A stretch of 64,000 nt of DNA from Vreelandella nanhaiensis (GTDB lineage Bacteria > Pseudomonadota > Gammaproteobacteria > Pseudomonadales > Halomonadaceae). The notes below the pieces were generated by a model. That model had not been told where the DNA came from. It made no database searches and saw only the letters and a list, made by a program, of their open reading frames with translations. The DNA is taken from the NCBI RefSeq assembly GCF_003990185.1, contig NZ_RZHF01000015.1, positions 124,136 to 188,135 of the forward strand, written 5' to 3'. A program made the translations under genes and the position numbers. Positions 36,461-45,698 of the stretch are shown in pieces; the stretch's first letter is position 1; every line of letters begins with the position of its first letter.

Positions 36461-37186
36461 TCAAGGCTTTTTGAGTACCTTTTGATCCACGGTGCCCGGG
36501 TCGCTATGGCGGATATCCAGGCCTTTCACCAAGTACACTACGTATTCGGCCAGGTTATTGGAGTGATCGCCTACACGCTCCAGCGCACGCAGTACCCACA
36601 TGATGCTTAACACCGAGCTGATAGCGCGTGAATCTTCCATCATGAAGGTCATCAGCGAGCGCATGGCACTGCCATACTCGTCATCAACCAGCTCATCTTC
36701 ATGGACAACCTGCATGGCAAGTTCGGTGTCGAAGCGGGCAAAGGCCGTCAGTGCGTCGCGCAACATCTTGCGCACGTGCTCGCTGATATGACGAACCTCG
36801 ATCAAGCCGCGCACCGAGCTGGTGTTTTCGCTCAGCAGTAGAGCATTACGGGCAATTTTGCTGGCTTCATCGCCGATGCGCTCAAGGTCTGAGGTGGCGC
36901 GAATGACTGCAAGTACCAAGCGCAGGTCAGAAGCGGCAGGCTGGCGGCGTGCCAATACGCGCGTACACTCTTCATCGATCTGCAGCTGTAGTTCATTCAC
37001 CTGACGATCGCTATCGCGCACTTTCTCGGCCAGGCGGGTATCCCCTTCCAGCAAGGCATGCACGGCGTCCTGAACCTGCTTTTCCACCAGGCCACCCATG
37101 GCCATCAGGTGGGTTTTTAGCTCTTCCAGTTCTTGGTTGAACTGGCGCGAGATATGCTGGCTGTGGGTGTTGCTCGTAATATCCAT
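36461..37186 (-). CDS. phoU: Phosphate signalling regulator PhoU
   Basis: 241 residues, two repeated three-helix PhoU domains with the metal-binding ExxxD-type motifs (RIGDEASKIARNALLL in the first, RVGDHSNNLAEYVVYL in the second). PhoU links the PstSCAB transporter to PhoR and turns the Pho response off in high phosphate. Last gene of the pstSCAB-phoU cluster, 45 bp behind pstB. Confidence 0.96.
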   Translation of the reverse strand: MDITSNTHSQHISRQFNQELEELKTHLMAMGGLVEKQVQDAVHALLEGDTRLAEKVRDSDRQVNELQLQIDEECTRVLARRQPAASDLRLVLAVIRATSDLERIGDEASKIARNALLLSENTSSVRGLIEVRHISEHVRKMLRDALTAFARFDTELAMQVVHEDELVDDEYGSAMRSLMTFMMEDSRAISSVLSIMWVLRALERVGDHSNNLAEYVVYLVKGLDIRHSDPGTVDQKVLKKP

Positions 37187-37231
37187 TGAGCGCTCCTGGT
37201 GTTGGGTTAGTTAGGCCTGGACTATGTAGGC

Positions 37232-38047
37232 TTAAGTCATGCGGCCGGTGATGTAGTTTTCAGTGCGTTGCAAGTGCGGGTTGGTGAACACCTGATCGGT
37301 CGGGCCATATTCAACAAGCTCACCATCCTGCAAGAAGGCAGTGTAATCTGACACGCGCGCCGCCTGTTGCATGTTGTGTGTCACCAGAACCAGGGTTAGC
37401 TGCGATTTAAGATTGCGAATCAGCTCTTCGATTTTTAGGGTTGAAATGGGGTCCAATGCCGATGCCGGTTCATCCAGCAGCAGTACGTCAGGCTGAACGG
37501 CGAGCGTTCGAGCAATGACCAGACGCTGCTGCTGCCCGCCCGATAGCTGCCAGGCTGAACGGTGCAGACGATCCTTCACCTCATCCCACAAGGCCGCCGA
37601 GGTCAGCGCCCATTCAATGATGTCGTCGCGCTGTCGCTTGGGCAGGCGTTGCTGCAAGCGCAAGCCAAACGCCACGTTTTCATAGATCGACATAGGAAAA
37701 GGATTGGGCGTTTGAAACACCATCCCGACCCGACGGCGAAGCTCGGTCACGTTTGTCTGGGGTGCGTAGATATCCTGCCCCTCAAGCTCGATATTCCCGC
37801 TGTGTTCAACGCTTTCATTAAGGTCGTGCAGCCGGTTGATGGCACGCAAGAGAGTCGACTTTCCGCAGCCTGAAGGACCGATAAAGGCGGTCACCCGGTG
37901 GCGCGGCACGCTCAGTGTAAGCTCACGCAACGCCGGTTTCCCCGCATAGGCGAGGTTGAATCGGTCGATACTCAGGGCGCAGTGCTCGGGCGAAAAGTGC
38001 GTCACCGGCGCCTGTGAGGCAGGGGCTGAATCAAATGACGCTAGCAT
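37232..38047 (-). CDS. pstB: Phosphate ABC transporter ATP-binding protein PstB
   Basis: 271 residues. Walker [22 protein letters not shown]-loop [20 protein letters not shown], signature [16 protein letters not shown] and Walker [17 protein letters not shown] are all present; [12 protein letters not shown] is the PstB hallmark. Supplies energy for phosphate uptake. Overlaps the pstA end by seven bases. Confidence 0.97.
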   Translation of the reverse strand: MLASFDSAPASQAPVTHFSPEHCALSIDRFNLAYAGKPALRELTLSVPRHRVTAFIGPSGCGKSTLLRAINRLHDLNESVEHSGNIELEGQDIYAPQTNVTELRRRVGMVFQTPNPFPMSIYENVAFGLRLQQRLPKRQRDDIIEWALTSAALWDEVKDRLHRSAWQLSGGQQQRLVIARTLAVQPDVLLLDEPASALDPISTLKIEELIRNLKSQLTLVLVTHNMQQAARVSDYTAFLQDGELVEYGPTDQVFTNPHLQRTENYITGRMT

Positions 38048-39447
38048 TCGTTTCCTCGTTGGCGCCTGAAATAATGACGCAGAAATATGGCAGTTAGATT
38101 AAGCACCAGCACAATCAAGACTAAAAGAAGTGCCGTGGCATACACCAATGGCATGGCGGCCTGGACGTCTTCACCGTGAAAGGCGGTATCAAACAGATGA
38201 TAGCCAAGATGCATGAACTTGCGCTCCAGGTGCAAATAGGGAAATTCGCCATCGACCGGCATCTGGGGAGCAAGCTTGGCAACGCCTACCAGCATGAGCG
38301 GGGCCACTTCACCTGCGGCGCGGGCAACCGCGAGTATGACCCCGGTCAACATGGCAGGCACCGTCATGGGTAGCACGACGCGGGTAAGCATTTCCAGGCG
38401 CGTGGCTCCCAGCGCCATGGCGCCTTCGCGCTGAGCGTCGGGAATCCGGGCAAGCCCCTCTTCGGTGGCCACAATCACCACGGGAAGGGTTAGCAGCGCA
38501 AGCGTCAATGAAGCCCACAGCAGGCCGCCTGTGCCGAAGGTAGGCGAAGGCAGCGTAGCGCTGAAGAACCAGGTGTCTAGCGTCCCACCGATGCCGTAAA
38601 CAAACACGCCAAGGCCGAAAACGCCGTAGACAATCGAAGGCACGCCCGCCAGATTGCGCACGCCAATGCGTACCAGTCGGGTGAGGCGGTTCTGATGGGC
38701 AATTTCATTGAGATAAATGGCGGCCAGTACGCCGAAGGGCGTCACAATCACCGACATCAGAATCACCATCAGCACTGTGCCAAAGATGGCAGGCCAGACG
38801 CCGCCGCTGGTGTTGGCTGCACGCGGACCTTCGCTTAAAAACTGCCAGACACTGCTACCCCAGAGGCGTGTTTTCTGCCACCACAACATGGCGTTAGGTG
38901 CCAGTGCCTTGCTGATCGTGCTTAACGGCTGGCTCAGCGTCTGGCCTTCGGCCGTTATCAGCAGCAGCTGCCCTGCCGGGCGCCGGTCGGCAGGCAACGC
39001 CAAGGCTGCGGTTAAGCGGTCCCAGGCGGCCTGGCCTGTTAACCGTTGCCCGTCAACTTCCAAGCTTTCCAGCCGGCCTATAAAGTCACCCCAGGGCGCG
39101 CGTTCCAGACGGATGAGATCAGCAGGCGTGGTACGCGCAGTAATGTTGTCCACATCGACCCAGCGCCAACTGGCACCATCGATATCGCGGTTGCCTGTGA
39201 AATAGAGACGCTCATTGCCTGCCTTTTGGGGTAGTGGGGTTTCGCGGATCGCCTGACCCGCCACCACGTCACCAGAGCGCAGAGTGATCTCCTCAAGGGT
39301 GGCAGGCCAGAAGTGCCCCAGCCCGCGTACCAGTAACAGCGTAAGCAAGGCCGTCAACATGAGTAGCGACAGGGCGACGCTGGCGGCACATAACCAGGGC
39401 CAGAGCCTGTCCATCAGACGCCTGCGAGTGGCGGCGAAAAAGCTCAT
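38041..39447 (-). CDS. pstA: Phosphate ABC transporter permease PstA
   Basis: 468 residues, longer than E. coli PstA (296) because a large extra region of about 170 residues follows the first membrane helix (from [20 protein letters not shown] on), as in Pseudomonas-type PstA. The permease domain has [40 protein letters not shown] and the EAA loop [20 protein letters not shown]. Its ATG overlaps the pstC stop by one base. Confidence 0.95.
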   Translation of the reverse strand: MSFFAATRRRLMDRLWPWLCAASVALSLLMLTALLTLLLVRGLGHFWPATLEEITLRSGDVVAGQAIRETPLPQKAGNERLYFTGNRDIDGASWRWVDVDNITARTTPADLIRLERAPWGDFIGRLESLEVDGQRLTGQAAWDRLTAALALPADRRPAGQLLLITAEGQTLSQPLSTISKALAPNAMLWWQKTRLWGSSVWQFLSEGPRAANTSGGVWPAIFGTVLMVILMSVIVTPFGVLAAIYLNEIAHQNRLTRLVRIGVRNLAGVPSIVYGVFGLGVFVYGIGGTLDTWFFSATLPSPTFGTGGLLWASLTLALLTLPVVIVATEEGLARIPDAQREGAMALGATRLEMLTRVVLPMTVPAMLTGVILAVARAAGEVAPLMLVGVAKLAPQMPVDGEFPYLHLERKFMHLGYHLFDTAFHGEDVQAAMPLVYATALLLVLIVLVLNLTAIFLRHYFRRQRGNEC

Positions 39448-40562
39448 CAGCGCTGCCCTGCTTTATGGTAGCGGCGGCGTATGCGCAAGCGAACCACCTC
39501 GGCCAGTGTATTGACCAGGAACGTAAAGATAAACAGCACCAAGGCTGCGAGTATCAGATAGTGGTAGGTAAGCTCTCCAGGAGATGTTTCAGGCAGCTCG
39601 ATGGCAATGGCGGCAGCCATGGAGCGCATGCCTTCAAAGGGGCTTGCGCTCAACAGCGCGGTATTGCCGCTGACCATCAGTACGATCATGGTTTCACCTA
39701 CCGCGCGCCCAGCGCCAATCATCACCGCAGAAAAAATGCCGGGCCCGGCCGCTGGCAGGGCGACTTTCCAGAGCGCCTGCCAGCGGCTGGCGCCGAGCGC
39801 CTGAGCCCCTTCCATCAAGGCAGTCGGCACATCGGCAAGCGCATCTTCCGCAAGCGCATAGATGCTGGGGATAACGGCAAATCCCATGGCAATGCCAACA
39901 ATAAGCGCATTGCGCGTGGCGTAATCCAGTCCCCAGTGTCGTTCCAGCAGGCGGCGCAAATCTCCACCGAGGAACAACTCTTCCATCTGGGGTGTCAGCC
40001 ACAGCGCTAACAGCACCATGCTGGCAAGCCACGGCAGAAGCCATAAACCGGCCCAAGAGAGCGGCAGGCGCTGGCGCCAGCGTGCCGCTAGCAGATGCCA
40101 GAGGAGGCCAGCCAGGCCTGCGCTAAGCGGTAACCACACCAGCAGCACCAGCGTACTGGCCAGGTTGCGCTCAACCCAGGGGGCTAGTATCAGGCCTGCA
40201 ATAAACCCCACCACCACGCCGGGGATAGCTTCCATCATCTCAAGGGCTGGTTTAATGCGGCTGCGCAGGCGCGCTGACATGAACAGGGCCGAATACATGG
40301 CGGCCCCCAGCGCAATCGGCAGGGCAAACAGCATGGCGGCAAGGGCGGCCTTTAATGTGCCCCAGGCCAGCGGCGAGAGTTTGGCGAAAGCCAATGTCTC
40401 ATCCCGCGCTAGTAGCGGCAGGGTCTCCCAGAATAGAAATACACCAATAGCCAGAATGGCCAGCAACACGCCAATACCTCCAGCGGTAATAAGGCTGGTG
40501 GCTACACGGTTTTTAAGCTGGCGTAGCGGCTGGTGAGCAACAGACGCACGGGGTGGGATCAT
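39447..40562 (-). CDS. pstC: Phosphate ABC transporter permease PstC
   Basis: 371 residues with about seven membrane segments; AAMYSALFMSARLRSRIKPA, LEMMEAIPGVVVGFIAGLIL and the EAA loop ALGASRWQALWKVALPAAGP identify PstC, and GAGRAVGETMIVLMVSGN is conserved. Forms the channel with PstA. A Pho-like half-site lies in the 97-bp gap to pstS. Confidence 0.95.
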   Translation of the reverse strand: MIPPRASVAHQPLRQLKNRVATSLITAGGIGVLLAILAIGVFLFWETLPLLARDETLAFAKLSPLAWGTLKAALAAMLFALPIALGAAMYSALFMSARLRSRIKPALEMMEAIPGVVVGFIAGLILAPWVERNLASTLVLLVWLPLSAGLAGLLWHLLAARWRQRLPLSWAGLWLLPWLASMVLLALWLTPQMEELFLGGDLRRLLERHWGLDYATRNALIVGIAMGFAVIPSIYALAEDALADVPTALMEGAQALGASRWQALWKVALPAAGPGIFSAVMIGAGRAVGETMIVLMVSGNTALLSASPFEGMRSMAAAIAIELPETSPGELTYHYLILAALVLFIFTFLVNTLAEVVRLRIRRRYHKAGQR

Positions 40563-40626
40563 GTCAACATCATAGAAGGGTCACGGGCGTTGCAAATACC
40601 GTCTGCATAAACATTCTCCTTACTTT

Positions 40627-40644
40627 ACGTCATTTTTATGACAG
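40627..40644 (-). promoter_or_regulatory. Weak Pho-box-like site before pstC
   Basis: On the minus strand CTGTCAT-AAAA-ATGACGT: the first half is a perfect Pho half-site, the second is poor. It may instead act as part of a pstS-pstC intergenic hairpin. Confidence 0.3.
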
Positions 40645-40659
40645 TTAGATGATAGTGGC

Positions 40660-41610
40660 CTACCAGGTGTGCTGGGTTTTTAAATCATTTTCAGACAACG
40701 GCACAAAACCGGCAGCGCGGGCAATTTGCTGGCCCTCTTCAGACAGAATGAGCGTCAGTAATGCCTGATCGGCAGGGGGCAACGACTCGCCTGGAGGTAA
40801 ATTAACGTACAGGTAAAGGTCGCGTGAAAGGGGATACTCGTTGCGCTGAATCGTCTGCTCTGTAGGGGCGATCTCAGTCCCTTCCTGAGTAATAAGGCGC
40901 AGGGCATGAACCATCGGCGTCAAATGGTTGTAGCCCGCATACCCCATGGCATTGGGCGATTCGCCAACGGCGGCGATTACCGCAGATGAGCCGGGGTGTT
41001 CGCTGATGTCAGACCGGAAATTACCCCCACATAGTACTTTGGCCTGAAAAAGCCCATGAGTGCCGGAAGCCAGGTTACGTCCATGCAAAGCAATATGCCC
41101 ATAGGGCCAGTCGCGCGTTGCGGGCAGTTCATGCCAGTGCCGGATAGGCGTTTCTGCACCGCACGCCTGCCCGGTGGAGAAGATGGCATCGGCCTGCTGG
41201 CGGGTAATGGCTTGCAAAGGGTTATGACGATGTACCACCAGAATAAGCGCATCCTTGGCCACTTTAAGCGCCAGCGGCGGATAGCCATAGCGGTCAATGA
41301 ACGCCTGGCGTTCTTGATCATCCATAGGGCGCGACATAGGCCCCAGACGCGTGGTTCCAGCGGTCAGGGCGGGCGGCACGCTGGCAGAACCGGTAGCTTG
41401 AAACTGCACGTTTATCTCGGGATAGCGGTTGGTTAGCGCTTCTGCCCAGCGTAACGTAAGGCCGGCCATGGTGTCCGAGCCAATGGCGCTCAAGGTGCCG
41501 CTGACCGGTTGTGGTTGCCCCCAGGTCACTGGTGCGCATAGCATTAGCGCCATAACGAGAGTAAAACGCAGGCGATATGTCTTGTTTTTCAGTAAGCCTA
41601 TACGCTTCAA
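40660..41610 (-). CDS. pstS: Phosphate-binding protein PstS family
   Basis: 316 residues, periplasmic, signal peptide ending near VTWGQ (residues 1-32). The phosphate-binding pattern is visible in LSAIGSDTMAGLTLRWAEAL, QATGSASVPPALTAGTTRLG PMSR (two adjacent stretches), HGRNLASGTHGLFQAKVLCG and NPLQAITRQQADAIF. It belongs to the PstS-like/PBP superfamily 2 group. First gene of the pst operon, with a Pho box 74 bp upstream. Confidence 0.92.
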   Translation of the reverse strand: MKRIGLLKNKTYRLRFTLVMALMLCAPVTWGQPQPVSGTLSAIGSDTMAGLTLRWAEALTNRYPEINVQFQATGSASVPPALTAGTTRLGPMSRPMDDQERQAFIDRYGYPPLALKVAKDALILVVHRHNPLQAITRQQADAIFSTGQACGAETPIRHWHELPATRDWPYGHIALHGRNLASGTHGLFQAKVLCGGNFRSDISEHPGSSAVIAAVGESPNAMGYAGYNHLTPMVHALRLITQEGTEIAPTEQTIQRNEYPLSRDLYLYVNLPPGESLPPADQALLTLILSEEGQQIARAAGFVPLSENDLKTQHTW

Positions 41611-41683
41611 ACGTCTTTCCTCTTGTGATTAACTAGCGCCTTTATATTGCGATGCAGCAATGTCACAACAATAACCTCCTTAA

Positions 41684-41701
41684 GCGACCGACTTATGACA
41701 C
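41684..41701 (-). promoter_or_regulatory. Pho box upstream of pstS
   Basis: On the minus strand GTGTCAT-AAGT-CGGTCGC fits CTGTCAT-N4-CTGTCAY with mismatches in the second half. It lies 74 bp before the pstS ATG and overlaps the start codon of the divergent thioesterase, so PhoB binding could affect both. Confidence 0.6.
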
Positions 41702-42108
41702 TTCTGGAAACCGATTTGGATGACGTACCAGCACCTCAGGGTCAGCTCACCCTAAAACTACTGGCTTCACGACAGGATACCAACCTTTACGGTGATATTC
41801 CGGGTGGATGGCTGGTCAATTATATGGATCAGGCCGCAGAACTGGCTGCTGGACGTGAGGCCGGTGGGCGAACAGCGACCGTTGCTATTGAGTCGATGGA
41901 TTTCCTGAGCCCGGTGCGTGTGGGTTCAGTAGTAAGTTTTTACACGCAGGTGCAGGAAATTGGTCATAGCTCAATCCGGATCACCGTTGAGGTTTGGGTT
42001 CGACCGCCCCATGGCCGGCGCCTTGAAGAGCGCCAAAAGGTGACCGAAGCGCGGTTCGTGAGGGTAGCACTGGACGATAATGGACGTATTCGTGCCGTTC
42101 ACAGCTGA
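41695..42108 (+). CDS. Acyl-CoA thioesterase, YciA-like hotdog fold
   Basis: 137 residues from ATG 41695; an in-frame ATG at 41647 would run through the pst promoter. Hotdog-fold motifs: DTNLYGDIPGGWLVNYMDQA, with the catalytic Asp in the GGxxxxxMD type helix, TVAIESMDFLSPVRVGSVVS and SIRITVEVWVRP. YciA-type enzymes hydrolyse short and medium acyl-CoAs. Divergent from pstS. No good Shine-Dalgarno is seen. Confidence 0.87.
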   Translation: MTLLETDLDDVPAPQGQLTLKLLASRQDTNLYGDIPGGWLVNYMDQAAELAAGREAGGRTATVAIESMDFLSPVRVGSVVSFYTQVQEIGHSSIRITVEVWVRPPHGRRLEERQKVTEARFVRVALDDNGRIRAVHS

Positions 42109-42132
42109 TGCCTGCCCTGCGATATCTACGGT

Positions 42133-42164
42133 AACAACAGGGGCGCCTAAGCGCCCCTGTTGTT
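42133..42164. terminator. Strong bidirectional terminator
   Basis: AACAACAGGGGCGC pairs perfectly with GCGCCCCTGTTGTT, loop CTAA: a 14-bp stem between the convergent thioesterase and TRAP genes. Confidence 0.92.
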
Positions 42165-42203
42165 TAACATGCTAATTAAAACGTGATCGATAATTGATAA
42201 CTC

Positions 42204-43301
42204 TTAATTGCCTGCCTGCTCGCGACCTTTAAAGTATGCATATTCGCCAATATCGCTGAACGGGCGCATCATCTTCTGGAAGGCCGAGTAGGATTCATAA
42301 ACGCGGCGGGAGTCTTCATCGTTCTCCACCTGACGCTGAATCACTTCCTGCGACGACTCATAAAGCGCCTGAATCACATCTTCGGGAAGCTCGCGCAGCT
42401 GAACGCCGTGCTCATCTACCAGGGTTTCAAGCGCCTGAGCGTTGCGATAGGCGAACTCGGTGAACATGGCCAGGTTGGAGGCACGTGCTGCTTCACGGAT
42501 GACATCCTGCAGATCTTCCGGCAGGGAGTTCCAGGCATCCAGGTTGATCATCGTCTCGACGGCGGCAGTCGGTTCGTTCCACACCGTGGTGTAGTAATAG
42601 TCAGCCACCTGATGCAGGCCAAACGCCATGTCGTTGTAGGGACCTACCCAGTCGGCGGCATCCAGGACGCCGGTTTGCAACGAGGTAAATATTTCAGAGC
42701 CCGGCAGGTTAACGGTGCTGACCCCGATGCCGTTCATGGCTTCACCGGCAAGGCCTGGCAGGCGCAGCTTGAGGCCCTGCATATCGGCAAGAGAGTTGAT
42801 CTCTTTCTTGAACCAGCCCGCCATTTGGGGGCCGGTATTGCCCACGGCAAACGGCTTGAGATTATGCTTGGCGTAGATTTCGTCCCACAGTTCCTGGCCG
42901 CCGCCGTGATAAAGCCATGCGTTCATCTCGGTAGTGGTCATGCCAAAAGGCACGGCGGTGAAGAACTGTGCAGCAGCCACTTTGCCACGCCAGTAGTAAG
43001 GCGTGGAGTGACCCATTTCAGCGGTTCCGGCGGCAACTGCATCGAAAACTTCCAAGGCAGGCACCAGCTCACCTGCACCGTGAACCCGAATTTGCATACG
43101 ACCGTGAGAGAGCTGCTCAACGCGGCGCGCGAAGTCGTTAGCACCTGTGCCCAGCGCCGGGAAGTTTTTCGGCCAGGACGTGACCATGTCCCAGGTGTAG
43201 GTTTCTTGCGCGTGGGCACTGCTTACGAAAGGCGCGGCGGCGACACCGGCGGCACCCAGACCGGCGGTTTTCAGAAATTGGCGGCGTTGCATGGCGGGCA
43301 T
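42204..43301 (-). CDS. TRAP transporter substrate-binding protein (DctP/TakP-like, Tat signal)
   Basis: 365 residues from the ATG at 43301 (MPAMQRRQFLKTAGLGAAGV); 43292 is also possible, since GGAG lies 11 bp before it. The twin-arginine signal RRQFLK plus hydrophobic core and AHA cleavage site indicate Tat export. The mature part is a DctP-type binding protein: WDMVTSWPKNFPALGTGAND, FEVFDAVAAGTAEMGH-like (LEVFDAVAAGTAEMGHSTPY), GLKLRLPGLAGEAMNGIGVS and the Trp-containing WVGPYNDMAFGLH near 235, resembling alpha-keto-acid binding TakP. No DctQ or DctM genes are adjacent, so it is an orphan or partner of a distant transporter. Confidence 0.88.
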   Translation of the reverse strand: MPAMQRRQFLKTAGLGAAGVAAAPFVSSAHAQETYTWDMVTSWPKNFPALGTGANDFARRVEQLSHGRMQIRVHGAGELVPALEVFDAVAAGTAEMGHSTPYYWRGKVAAAQFFTAVPFGMTTTEMNAWLYHGGGQELWDEIYAKHNLKPFAVGNTGPQMAGWFKKEINSLADMQGLKLRLPGLAGEAMNGIGVSTVNLPGSEIFTSLQTGVLDAADWVGPYNDMAFGLHQVADYYYTTVWNEPTAAVETMINLDAWNSLPEDLQDVIREAARASNLAMFTEFAYRNAQALETLVDEHGVQLRELPEDVIQALYESSQEVIQRQVENDEDSRRVYESYSAFQKMMRPFSDIGEYAYFKGREQAGN

Positions 43302-43415
43302 AACTCCGAAAAAGTATGTTTTTTGTGTAATTGCACGTGAGCGCAAGTGTCCGCCCGTCAGTATGCGCTAATCATGTTTTATTGGGCAAGCTACCGCCTA
43401 CTGGCCAAGCCCTGC

Positions 43416-45614
43416 CTACAGCGGCGTCAGCTTGGCAAATCCCAGCACCAGCCATTTGACCCCTTCGCCTTCAAAGCTCACCTGTACGCGAGCGCGCGCG
43501 CCTTCGCCTTCGGCGTTAAGAATAACCCCTTCGCCGAATACTGGATGGCCAACGCGCTGGCCCACATGCAAGGCAGGTAGGTCGCCATCGCTCTCGATAC
43601 TCTGCTGAGCAAAACTTGTACGCGCGGCGGTCACTGGTCGCGAGATATGTCCGCGCAGACGCACTTCTTCAAGCAGGTGAGGCGGTAATTCACGCAAGAA
43701 GCGTGAAGGGCGGGGAAAAACTTCCTTGCCGTGCAGGCGGCGGGTTTCCGCATGGGTCAGGTAGAGCTTCTGCATGGCCCGGGTGACGCCCACATAGCAA
43801 AGCCTGCGCTCTTCTTCGAGCCGCCCCGGCTCTTCAATCGACATTTTATGCGGAAACAGACCCTCCTCCACGCCGGCAATAAACACCACCGGAAACTCCA
43901 GGCCCTTGGCCGAGTGAAGCGTCATCAGCTGCACGCTGTCCTCGAACTCCTCGGCTTCATGGTCTCCTGCGTTAAGCGCCGCCTCGGAAAGAAAGGCTTC
44001 TAGAGCGACCATGCCCTCGCCAGCCTCTGGGAGTTCAAACGCATCGCCCTGGGTAAAGGCCCGGGCGGCGGTAACCAATTCTTCCAAGTTTTCGACCCGC
44101 GCTTGGCCTTTCTCACCGCGCTCGCTTTTATGGTGCTCGATCAGCCCGGTATGTTCGGTGACGTGGTCGATAATTTCGTAAAGCGTCAGGCCGGCTGCGT
44201 CATTGTCCAACTGCTCGATCAGGTTGGCGAAGGTCTGCACGGCGTTGGCGGCGCGACCTTTCAGCGTGCCGTCCTGCAGCGCATCGTGGAGCGCCTGCCA
44301 TAGTGAAATACTCTGTTCGCGGGCGCGCAGGCGGAGAATCTCCACGGTGCGGGTGCCGATACCGCGAGTGGGTACATTGATCACACGCTCAAGAGAGGCG
44401 TCGTCGTCGCGGTTAAGCAATAGGCGCAGATAGGCTAAAGCGTTCTTGATTTCCAGACGCTCGTAGAAGCGATGCCCGCCGTAAATACGGTAGGGCATGC
44501 CTTGGCGAATCAAGGTTTCCTCAAGTAGCCGAGATTGGGCGTTGGAACGGTAAAGAATCGCGATATCGCGCCGGTTGAAGCCTTCGTCGACCTTCTCCTT
44601 GATGGTATCGACGATATAACGTGCTTCTTCCAAGTCGTTGAAACCCGCGTAGACCGAAATAGGCTCACCTTCGACGCCGTCAGTCCACAAATTCTTGCCC
44701 AACCGCTCGCTGTTATGGCTGATCAAGGCATTGGCCGCATCCAGAATGGCACTGGTTGAGCGGTAGTTCTGCTCCAGGCGCACCGTATGGGTTTGCGGGA
44801 ACTCCTCTTCAAAGCGGCGGATGTTCTCGACCTTGGCGCCTCGCCAGCCGTAAATCGACTGGTCATCGTCGCCCACGGCGGTCATGGGCGTTTGTAGTCC
44901 AGTGAGCAGCTTTAGCCAGGCGTACTGCAGCGTATTGGTATCCTGAAATTCATCTACCAGCACGTGGCCAAAACGCTCGCGGTAGTGGTTCAGAAGCGGC
45001 GGATTATCGCGCAAAAGCTCCAGACTTCTTAACAGCAGCTCGCCGAAATCCACCAGGCCGCCGCGCTCGCAGGTCAGCTGGTAACGCTCGTAAAGCTCGA
45101 CCATTTGCGCCATGTAGCCGTCGCCATCCACATTGACCTGGTGAGGGCGCAGGCCCTCCTCCTTGCAGCCGCCGATAAAACCCTGCACCTGGCGTGGCGG
45201 GAATCGCTCATCGTCGATGGAGTAATCCTTGAGTAGCCGCTTGATCAGCCGGAGCTGATCATCGGAATCAATGATCTGAAAGTTCTGCGGAAGCCTCGCA
45301 TCCTGCCAGTGGGTGCGCAGCAGGCGATGGGCAATCGAGTGAAAGGTGCCCACCCAAACATGGCGTAGCGACAGACCCAGAAGCGCTTCAAGGCGCGTGC
45401 GCATTTCGCGGGCGGCCTTGTTGGTGAAGGTGACCGCCAGCAGCGCATAGGGCGAGAGGCCTTCGGCGTGCATTAGCCAGGCGATGCGGTGTACCAGTAC
45501 CCGGGTCTTGCCGGAACCGGCACCGGCCAGCACGAGAAGATTACCCTGCGGGGCGCTGACTGCCTCGCGCTGGGCAGTGTTGAGCTGATCGAGTATCGCC
45601 GTGACGTCGTCCAT
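43416..45614 (-). CDS. uvrD: DNA helicase II UvrD
   Basis: 732 residues, close to E. coli UvrD (720). Superfamily 1A motifs: Walker A LVLAGAGSGKTRVLVHRIAW near 28, motif II LVDEFQDTNTLQYAWL near 220, AVGDDDQSIYGWRGAKVENI, LEQNYRSTSAILDAAN, VQLMTLHSAKGLEFPVVFIA and EEERRLCYVGVTRAMQKLYL; the last 30 residues form the RNA-polymerase-contacting Tudor-like end. It serves mismatch and nucleotide excision repair. Monocistronic. Confidence 0.97.
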   Translation of the reverse strand: MDDVTAILDQLNTAQREAVSAPQGNLLVLAGAGSGKTRVLVHRIAWLMHAEGLSPYALLAVTFTNKAAREMRTRLEALLGLSLRHVWVGTFHSIAHRLLRTHWQDARLPQNFQIIDSDDQLRLIKRLLKDYSIDDERFPPRQVQGFIGGCKEEGLRPHQVNVDGDGYMAQMVELYERYQLTCERGGLVDFGELLLRSLELLRDNPPLLNHYRERFGHVLVDEFQDTNTLQYAWLKLLTGLQTPMTAVGDDDQSIYGWRGAKVENIRRFEEEFPQTHTVRLEQNYRSTSAILDAANALISHNSERLGKNLWTDGVEGEPISVYAGFNDLEEARYIVDTIKEKVDEGFNRRDIAILYRSNAQSRLLEETLIRQGMPYRIYGGHRFYERLEIKNALAYLRLLLNRDDDASLERVINVPTRGIGTRTVEILRLRAREQSISLWQALHDALQDGTLKGRAANAVQTFANLIEQLDNDAAGLTLYEIIDHVTEHTGLIEHHKSERGEKGQARVENLEELVTAARAFTQGDAFELPEAGEGMVALEAFLSEAALNAGDHEAEEFEDSVQLMTLHSAKGLEFPVVFIAGVEEGLFPHKMSIEEPGRLEEERRLCYVGVTRAMQKLYLTHAETRRLHGKEVFPRPSRFLRELPPHLLEEVRLRGHISRPVTAARTSFAQQSIESDGDLPALHVGQRVGHPVFGEGVILNAEGEGARARVQVSFEGEGVKWLVLGFAKLTPL

Positions 45615-45652
45615 AAAAGCCGCTGCCGGATCGAAAATGGGCGCTTAGTCTA

Positions 45653-45676
45653 GCACAGCCAGTAAACTGGCTGTGC
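45653..45676 (-). terminator. Hairpin between hexR and uvrD
   Basis: GCACAGCCAG pairs perfectly with CTGGCTGTGC, loop TAAA. Downstream of hexR on the same strand, no clear T-run, so termination is likely but not certain. Confidence 0.6.
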
Positions 45677-45698
45677 ATACAGGCGTTAGCTTTAAGAA

